From Geitlerinema sp. PCC 9228 (GTDB lineage: Bacteria > Cyanobacteriota > Cyanobacteriia > Cyanobacteriales > PCC-9228): DNA of 39,256 nucleotides. Below are positions 34,133 to 39,256 of this stretch, piece after piece (positions within the stretch are counted from its first letter, which is position 1; the number at the start of each line of letters is the position of its first letter). A program made the position numbers and the translations under genes. The notes under the pieces were generated by a model. That model did no database searches. It was not told the DNA's origin and saw nothing but the letters and a program-made list of their open reading frames with translations. The stretch is taken from positions 1 through 39,256 of the forward strand of contig NZ_LNDC01000064.1 in NCBI RefSeq assembly GCF_001870905.1. Direction: 5' to 3'.

Positions 34133-35812
34133 TTATTTGGATTGGTCTTGGTTCGTTGTTTCTGGTTGTTTTTGACCGTTGGTTGTTTCCGATTCTGATT
34201 CGGCAACCGAACTAGGTTGGCTTTTTTCAGAATCTTCTGTTTGTTCGCTGGAGTTGGCTTCTTTGGTTTCGGAAGTTTCTTCTGGAGAGCGATCGCGTTT
34301 TTGGTCTTCTTTGGTTTCGGAAGCTTCTAAGCCAGATTCAGCTTCGGTTTCTGGTTCGGTTTCTTCTCCTTTTTCTGTTGATTTGGTTTCTAACTCGGGC
34401 GTTTCTTCCAATTCGGTTTCGGGAATCTCTTCCGGTTCCAAGGTTTCTTCGAGTTCTGGTTCAAAATCTTCCTCTAATTCTGGTTCAAAGGTGTCCTCGG
34501 TTTCGGGAATCTCTTCCGGTTCAAAGGTGTCCTCGGTTTCAGGAATCTCTTCCGATTCAAAGGTGTCCTCGGTTTCGGGAATCTCTTCCGATTCAAAGGT
34601 GTCCTCGGTTTCGGGAATCTCTTCCGGTTTAAAGGTGTCCTCGGTTTCAGGAATCTCTTCCGATTCAAAGGTTTCCTCGGTTTCAGGAATCTCTTCCGGT
34701 TCAAAGGTTTCTTCCGGTTCCGGTTCCGGTTCGGGTTCGGCAGTTTCCTCGGGTTGGGGAGTTGCTTCTACTTTTGGTTCCGGTTCGGGTTCGGCAGTTT
34801 CCTCGGGTTGGGGAGTTGCTTCTACTTCCGGTTCCGGTTCGGGTTCGGCAGTTTCTTCCGGTTTGGTGTAGTCAGGATCGACAATCGCGTAGGCATCCTC
34901 TAAAGGAATTTCCCCACGAATTAGCTGGGAAAGGGAATCTTGAGCGTTTGGTTGGTACGTGATGAGCTTGGTGTTGTTGTCAATGGGGTTGGTAACAATT
35001 TCTCCCTGTTCGTTGAGGTATTCCACCTGAATCCAATTTTGTCCAGTTGAGAAACCTTTTAAATAAACTGGTTGCCAGCGATCGAAATAAAAGGATTCTC
35101 CGTTGGCAGTAATGCGAATTTGCCACTCTTCAATTTCATCGTTGGCATCTTCTTGAGCTGCCAGCTGCAAAGGAGCGTTATCTAGATAAAAATCCAACAG
35201 AATGGGTTCTGCTCCTTGGCTTCCCTGGGGTGTGTTGTAGACCAGTAGGGGTTGGTCAGGATTGGGAATATCTTGTGGGGTTTTGGTAAAGACGTGAAAA
35301 GTGGTTCTGGCATAGGCATCTTGGTTTTTAAAACTTTCTTCCCAGGGTTTGGCAGCGAGAACCTGTAGGGTATGACTGCCGGGGGAAAGCTCCGAAAATT
35401 GAATGGGTTGGCTAGTGTCGTAAATAGAAATCGCAGGTCGGTCGTCGAGCAAGACGCGTAAATGGGGACCGAGATTGAGTTCGGCATCGCGGTAAAGGGG
35501 AAGGTCTTTCACCTGAAGCCTAACCTCAACGGTGGTATCCTCCAAGACTTCATCGGGGGTGGGGGTGGTAATAGTGACTTGAGGTCGGTAAATGTCTAGT
35601 TTGCTGTTGAGTTTCTGGAGGGTTTCTGGAGGCGAAACTTCTACCACTTGGGGTCTGGGAGCAGCTGTAGTGGTAGGTTGCTTTTTGGCGGTGGGTTCGA
35701 TTTGGTCGCTGTCGCTACAAGCGGTTGTTTCTAACAACAGCACCACCACCAACCCCCCAGCCAGTAGGGTACGGGCAATTTGTTTCCACCAATACAAAAT
35801 TCGATCGAACAC
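34133..35812 (-). CDS. Lipoprotein with long acidic Glu/Pro/Thr repeat tail
   Basis: A 559-residue secreted lipoprotein of unknown function. The signal peptide is a basic start, a hydrophobic core (about 15-27, TLLAGGLVVVLLL) and a lipobox-like TTAC with Cys32. Residues about 40-310 form a beta-rich globular region with Ig/Big-like strands (PQVTITTPTPDEVLEDTTVE, GSHTLQVLAAKPWEESFKNQ). From about 320 to the end the sequence is almost entirely Glu, Pro, Thr and Ser: two and a half 18-residue units (EETAEPEPEPEVEATPQP), then six 12-residue units of TFESEEIPETED type, then a Lys/Glu/Ser tail. This should be an extended, very acidic stalk, perhaps a calcium or cation binder or wall spacer. The start codon is GTG 35812, supported by AGGAG ten bases upstream. 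It is divergent from psaA. Repeat number may vary by slippage. Confidence 0.8.
   Translation of the reverse strand: MFDRILYWWKQIARTLLAGGLVVVLLLETTACSDSDQIEPTAKKQPTTTAAPRPQVVEVSPPETLQKLNSKLDIYRPQVTITTPTPDEVLEDTTVEVRLQVKDLPLYRDAELNLGPHLRVLLDDRPAISIYDTSQPIQFSELSPGSHTLQVLAAKPWEESFKNQDAYARTTFHVFTKTPQDIPNPDQPLLVYNTPQGSQGAEPILLDFYLDNAPLQLAAQEDANDEIEEWQIRITANGESFYFDRWQPVYLKGFSTGQNWIQVEYLNEQGEIVTNPIDNNTKLITYQPNAQDSLSQLIRGEIPLEDAYAIVDPDYTKPEETAEPEPEPEVEATPQPEETAEPEPEPKVEATPQPEETAEPEPEPEPEETFEPEEIPETEETFESEEIPETEDTFKPEEIPETEDTFESEEIPETEDTFESEEIPETEDTFEPEEIPETEDTFEPELEEDFEPELEETLEPEEIPETELEETPELETKSTEKGEETEPETEAESGLEASETKEDQKRDRSPEETSETKEANSSEQTEDSEKSQPSSVAESESETTNGQKQPETTNQDQSK
34490..34705 (-). repeat. 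Six tandem 36-bp units coding a 12-residue acidic repeat
   Basis: Units start at 34490, 34526, 34562, 34598, 34634 and 34670 and are nearly identical, differing at a few bases each. They encode variants of EEIPETEDTFES within the lipoprotein tail. A second array of about 54-bp units (18 residues) occupies roughly 34720-34860. Confidence 0.9.
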
Positions 35813-36400
35813 GTCTCAAATACTCCTGAAAAGCAGCGATTGGAAATATTTAATCAAGGACTAAAGGAAAATCATCATTGCCAAACAGGTCGCTCCGTTT
35901 CGTAAAGTTTCTTTGTCGAAAAGTTAAGTTTTTTTTCATTTTGTTCGCGGAGCGATCGCTGTTGGCAAGTTCAGAACCATCATCTCAGGTCTTGGACGTT
36001 TCGCAAAGCGAAATCCTTGAATTGGTATGCATTTGAGGGGTTTACCCACGGCGTGGGAACCGGTCAGCCGCCGGCAAAAATCGGCACAGAATTTTTAATT
36101 ATTGTTAAGCAACCCTTCAACGATTGTGGGGAGCAAGCTCTATAATGCAGAGTCAGAACGCCACTTTTGCTTGCTCGACCGACCTTCCTTGAACTTCATC
36201 AAGCTTAACAGTGGGGGGGGCTTCTCGAAACGGGAAGAGACGATTACACTAGACCTTTGAGTAAGCTTGATTCCCAAGATTGGGCGAGCTTCCACGGGTC
36301 TGCCCCTCAGCACTTGCCGAAAGCAAAAAAACCCTTACAATTCAAGGAAAGGCTGAAGGTCAAGCAGAGTTCGTTCCTGTCTAAAGAGAGGAGAGTCTTA
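35813..36400 (+). other. psaA upstream region and leader
   Basis: 588 bases with no convincing gene. It serves the GTG-started lipoprotein on one side and psaA on the other. It contains a hairpin TTTCGC-AAA-GCGAAA (35999-36013), a 13-bp palindrome CCCACGGCGTGGG (36045-36057), the psaA -10 box (36141-36146), a run of eight G at 36213-36220 and a leader hairpin CTTCTCG/CGGGAAG at 36221-36237. The reading frame of psaA stays open upstream as far as a TTG at 36257, but this is not homologous to PsaA. Confidence 0.55.
36094..36146 (+). promoter_or_regulatory. Candidate psaA promoter with possible RpaB (HLR1-like) site
   Basis: TATAAT at 36141-36146 is a perfect -10 box; the -35 is poor (TTCAAC at 36116-36121, 19-base spacer). 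Just upstream, TTTAATTA (36094-36101) and GTTAAGCA (36104-36111), separated by two bases, loosely match the HLR1 double repeat that the RpaB regulator binds at photosystem I genes. The match is imperfect. A transcript from here would have a leader of about 250 bases. Confidence 0.4.
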
Positions 36401-38668
36401 ATGACAACCAGTCCTAAGGAGCGAGAGGCAAAAGCAAGAATCGCTGTCGATAAAGACCCGGTTCCCACCTCCGTAGAGCAGTGGGGCAAACCAGGATTTT
36501 TCGACCGCACTCTTGCCAAAGGTCCCAAGACCACCACTTGGATCTGGGACTTGCATGCCAATGCCCACGACTTCGATAGTCAAACCAGCGATTTAGAAGA
36601 AGTATCGCGCCGGATTTTCAGCGCCCACTTCGGTCACCTAGCAGTCATCTTCGTCTGGCTAAGTGGTGCGTACTTCCACGGCGCTAAGTTTTCCAACTAC
36701 GAAGCTTGGCTAAATAACCCCACTGGCATCAAACCCAGTGCCCAAGTTGTTTGGCCGATTTTTGGTCAAGAAATTCTTAACGCTGACGTTGGTGGCGGAT
36801 TCCAAGGAATTCAAATCACCTCGGGACTGTTCCAACTATGGCGTGCTTCTGGTATCACCAGCGAATTTGAACTATACTGCACCGCCATCGGCGGCCTGGT
36901 CATGGCCGGTCTGATGCTGTTCGCTGGCTGGTTCCACTATCACAAGCGCGCTCCCAAACTGGAATGGTTCCAGAACGTGGAATCCATGATGAACCACCAC
37001 CTAGCCGGACTGCTCGGTCTGGGTTCTCTAGGTTGGGCTGGACACCAAATTCACGTATCTCTGCCCATTAACAAGCTATTGAACTCCGGAGTAGCGCCCG
37101 AAGACATTCCCCTGCCCCACGAATTCATCCTCAATCCCAGTCTGATGAAAGACTTGTATCCCGGGGTTGAGTGGGGTTGGTTCAGCGGCGTTGCGCCCTT
37201 CTTTAGCTTGAACTGGGGAGCTTACAGCGAGTTCCTGACCTTCAAAGGCGGACTCAACCCCATGACCGGTGGCTTGTGGCTCACCGATACGGCGCACCAT
37301 CACTTGGCGATCGCCGTATTGTTCATCATCGCCGGCCACATGTACCGCACCAACTGGGGCATCGGTCACAGCATGAAAGAAATTCTGGAAGCTCACCGAG
37401 GTCCCTTCACCGGTCAAGGCCACAAAGGTCTGTACGAAATTCTCACCACCTCCTGGCACGCCCAGCTAGCCTTAAACTTGGCTCTGCTTGGCTCCTTGAG
37501 CATCATCGTGGCCCATCACATGTACGCGATGCCTCCCTATCCGTACATTGCGACGGATTATCCCACCCAGCTATCGCTGTTCACCCACCACATGTGGATT
37601 GGCGGTTTCTTAGTTGTCGGTGCGGGGGCGCACGCAGCCATCTTCTTCGTGCGCGACTACGACCCAGCCACGAACGTGGATAACGTGCTCGATCGCGTCA
37701 TTCGCCACCGGGATGCCATCATCTCCCACCTGAACTGGGTATGCCTGTTCCTAGGCTTCCACAGCTTCGGACTGTACGTTCACAACGACACCCTGCGGGC
37801 TTTCGGCCGTCCTCAGGACATGTTCTCCGACACTGGCATTCAACTGCAGCCAGTCTTCGCCCAATGGGTGCAACAGCTCCATACCTTGGCACCTGGCAAC
37901 ACCGCTCCCAACGCCCTCTCTAGCGTCAGCCCCGTATTCGGCGGCGACGTGATGGCCGTGGGCGGCAAAGTCGCCATGATGCCCATGGAATTGGGAACCG
38001 CTGACTTCATGGTGCACCACATCCATGCGTTCACCATCCACGTCACCGTCCTGATTCTGCTCAAAGGCGTGCTGTTCGCTCGTAACTCGCGCTTGATTCC
38101 CGACAAGTCCAACCTGGGCTTCCGCTTCCCTTGCGACGGTCCTGGTCGCGGCGGTACCTGCCAAGTTTCTGGTTGGGACCACGTGTTCTTGGGTCTGTTC
38201 TGGATGTACAACTCCCTGTCCATTGTGATTTTCCACTTTAGCTGGAAGATGCAATCGGACATCTGGGGGACTGTAACGCCCGACGGTACGGTTTCCCACA
38301 TCACCGCTGGCAACTTTGCTCAAAGCGCCATCACCATCAATGGTTGGCTGCGCGACTTCCTGTGGGCTCAGTCCTCGCAGGTGATCAACTCTTACGGTTC
38401 TGCCCTCTCCGCTTACGGACTGCTGTTCCTGGGTGCTCACTTCGTCTGGGCATTCAGCCTCATGTTCCTGTTCAGCGGACGTGGATACTGGCAAGAGCTC
38501 ATCGAATCCATCGTTTGGGCTCACAACAAGCTGAAAGTGGCTCCTGCTATCCAACCCCGCGCCCTGAGCATCATTCAAGGCCGTGCGGTTGGCGTAGCCC
38601 ACTACTTGCTAGGAGGGATTGTGACCACCTGGTCGTTCTTCCTGGCGCGTATTATCTCCATGGGATAG
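36401..38668 (+). CDS. psaA: Photosystem I core protein PsaA
   Basis: A 755-residue thylakoid protein that, with PsaB, forms the photosystem I reaction-centre heterodimer carrying P700, the antenna chlorophylls and the electron acceptors A0, A1 and FX. It starts [20 protein letters not shown] and ends [10 protein letters not shown] as in other cyanobacteria. The FX iron-sulfur loop [12 protein letters not shown] has Cys578 and Cys587, two of the four ligands (the other two come from PsaB). The many conserved His (for example [20 protein letters not shown]) are chlorophyll ligands. ATG 36401 is supported by GAGGAG just upstream and by homologue length. psaB follows after 105 bases in the usual psaAB operon. 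Codon use is C-rich and biased, as expected of a highly expressed gene. Confidence 0.98.
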   Translation: MTTSPKEREAKARIAVDKDPVPTSVEQWGKPGFFDRTLAKGPKTTTWIWDLHANAHDFDSQTSDLEEVSRRIFSAHFGHLAVIFVWLSGAYFHGAKFSNYEAWLNNPTGIKPSAQVVWPIFGQEILNADVGGGFQGIQITSGLFQLWRASGITSEFELYCTAIGGLVMAGLMLFAGWFHYHKRAPKLEWFQNVESMMNHHLAGLLGLGSLGWAGHQIHVSLPINKLLNSGVAPEDIPLPHEFILNPSLMKDLYPGVEWGWFSGVAPFFSLNWGAYSEFLTFKGGLNPMTGGLWLTDTAHHHLAIAVLFIIAGHMYRTNWGIGHSMKEILEAHRGPFTGQGHKGLYEILTTSWHAQLALNLALLGSLSIIVAHHMYAMPPYPYIATDYPTQLSLFTHHMWIGGFLVVGAGAHAAIFFVRDYDPATNVDNVLDRVIRHRDAIISHLNWVCLFLGFHSFGLYVHNDTLRAFGRPQDMFSDTGIQLQPVFAQWVQQLHTLAPGNTAPNALSSVSPVFGGDVMAVGGKVAMMPMELGTADFMVHHIHAFTIHVTVLILLKGVLFARNSRLIPDKSNLGFRFPCDGPGRGGTCQVSGWDHVFLGLFWMYNSLSIVIFHFSWKMQSDIWGTVTPDGTVSHITAGNFAQSAITINGWLRDFLWAQSSQVINSYGSALSAYGLLFLGAHFVWAFSLMFLFSGRGYWQELIESIVWAHNKLKVAPAIQPRALSIIQGRAVGVAHYLLGGIVTTWSFFLARIISMG

Positions 38669-38683
38669 AAACTTAGGTTATAG

Positions 38684-38715
38684 GCATTGGGTGGGGAAGG
38701 GTCCCTGCCCAATGT
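38684..38715 (+). promoter_or_regulatory. psaA-psaB intergenic hairpin
   Basis: Bases 38684-38697 pair with 38702-38715, a stem of about 14 bp with a few G-U pairs and a 4-base loop; its outer arms are CATTGGG and CCCAATG. No T run follows, so it is not a plain terminator. It may stabilise the psaA end, mark a processing site or tune psaB level. Confidence 0.6.
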
Positions 38716-38773
38716 TCCCCAAAATCCGTCAACCATTGCCCAACTGACGATATTTGAGATTGATAAGAGGCTT

Positions 38774-39256
38774 ATGGCAACCAAATTTCCAAAGTTTAGC
38801 CAGGACCTCGCTCAAGACCCCACTACCAGGCGTCTGTGGTACGGGATTGCCACCGCACACGACTTTGAAAGTCACGATGGCATGACCGAGGAAAATCTCT
38901 ATCAAAAGATTTTCGCCTCTCACTTCGGTCACCTGGCCATCATCTTCCTGTGGACTAGCGGGAACCTATTCCACGTCGCCTGGCAAGGAAACTTCGAGCA
39001 GTGGATCCAAGATCCCCTAAACGTGCAACCCATTGCCCACGCTATCTGGGATCCGCAATTTGGCGAAGCAGCCACCGACGCCTTTACCCAAGCGGGAGCT
39101 GCCAACCCAGTTAACATTGCTTATTCCGGCGTTTACCAGTGGTGGTACACCATCGGTATGCGCACCAACGGCGACCTGTACCAAGGTGCCATCTTCTTGA
39201 TGCTGATGTCAGCCGTATTCCTATTTGCCGGCTGGCTGCACCTGCAACCGAAATTC
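38774..39256 (+). CDS. psaB: Photosystem I core protein PsaB (5' part)
   Basis: The first 161 codons of PsaB, cut by the window end; the full protein is about 740 residues. It begins [20 protein letters not shown] and continues [36 protein letters not shown] and [20 protein letters not shown], all characteristic of PsaB. It is the partner of PsaA in photosystem I and binds half of P700 and two FX cysteines (beyond the window). AAGAGG lies five bases before the ATG as ribosome-binding site. It is the second gene of the psaAB operon. Confidence 0.97.
   Translation, partial: MATKFPKFSQDLAQDPTTRRLWYGIATAHDFESHDGMTEENLYQKIFASHFGHLAIIFLWTSGNLFHVAWQGNFEQWIQDPLNVQPIAHAIWDPQFGEAATDAFTQAGAANPVNIAYSGVYQWWYTIGMRTNGDLYQGAIFLMLMSAVFLFAGWLHLQPKF

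Noticed and set aside
34179-34871. 230-codon Ser/Gly/Val-rich open frame on the + strand
   Set aside because: It is the antisense reading of the repetitive lipoprotein tail; open only because of the repeat.
36257-36400. 48-codon in-frame extension upstream of psaA from a TTG
   Set aside because: Not part of known PsaA; the ATG at 36401 has GAGGAG upstream and gives the normal N-terminus and length.

Overview
The window is cyanobacterial chromosome. It ends in psaA and the first part of psaB (photosystem I core). Most genes are studded with the octamer GCGATCGC (HIP1), the usual cyanobacterial signature. Base composition is moderate, with clear AT-rich patches in accessory stretches. I cannot name the genus; the PsaA sequence and gene mix fit a filamentous, Oscillatoriales-type genome, but that is inference.

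Layout. 1-1422: a decayed PH-domain gene, a small two-helix membrane protein and a non-coding stretch holding a good sigma70 promoter. 1423-16030: a defence locus of four large genes on the + strand: a DrmD-like SNF2 helicase, a PglX/Eco57I-type adenine methyltransferase, a fusion of a ParE/RelE-like domain to a UvrD-family helicase, and a ~1800-residue DUF1998 helicase resembling DruE/MrfA with zinc knuckles and a C-terminal nuclease-like domain. Two promoters suggest two transcription units (helicase plus methylase; UvrD fusion plus giant helicase, the latter pair joined by an ATGA overlap). The set does not match canonical DISARM, Druantia or BREX, and is the best candidate here for a little-described anti-phage system. 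16031-17928: a MITE-like repeat, a near-consensus promoter with a ~340-nt leader, and an AT-rich, HIP1-free three-gene cassette ending in a small GIY-YIG nuclease, probably acquired.

17929-25992: gloB (- strand, with a HIP1-containing terminator), then a TetR repressor divergent from an RND efflux adaptor and pump, followed by a BCCT transporter. Two matching 19-bp imperfect palindromes lie in the divergent promoter region and are likely operators. A 27-codon single-helix ORF overlaps the BCCT 3' end. 26150-33679: a 665-aa protein of unknown function, a TPR protein with a Trp/Arg-rich N-terminus, mutL (convergent, stop codons overlapping) and a lytic transglycosylase. 33680-34132: two 140-bp copies of a MITE-like element. 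34133-35812: a lipoprotein with a long acidic Glu/Pro/Thr repeat tail, divergent from psaA. 35813-39256: psaA promoter and leader, psaA, an intergenic hairpin, and psaB running off the window.

All identifications are by eye from motifs and remembered families; no database search was run.
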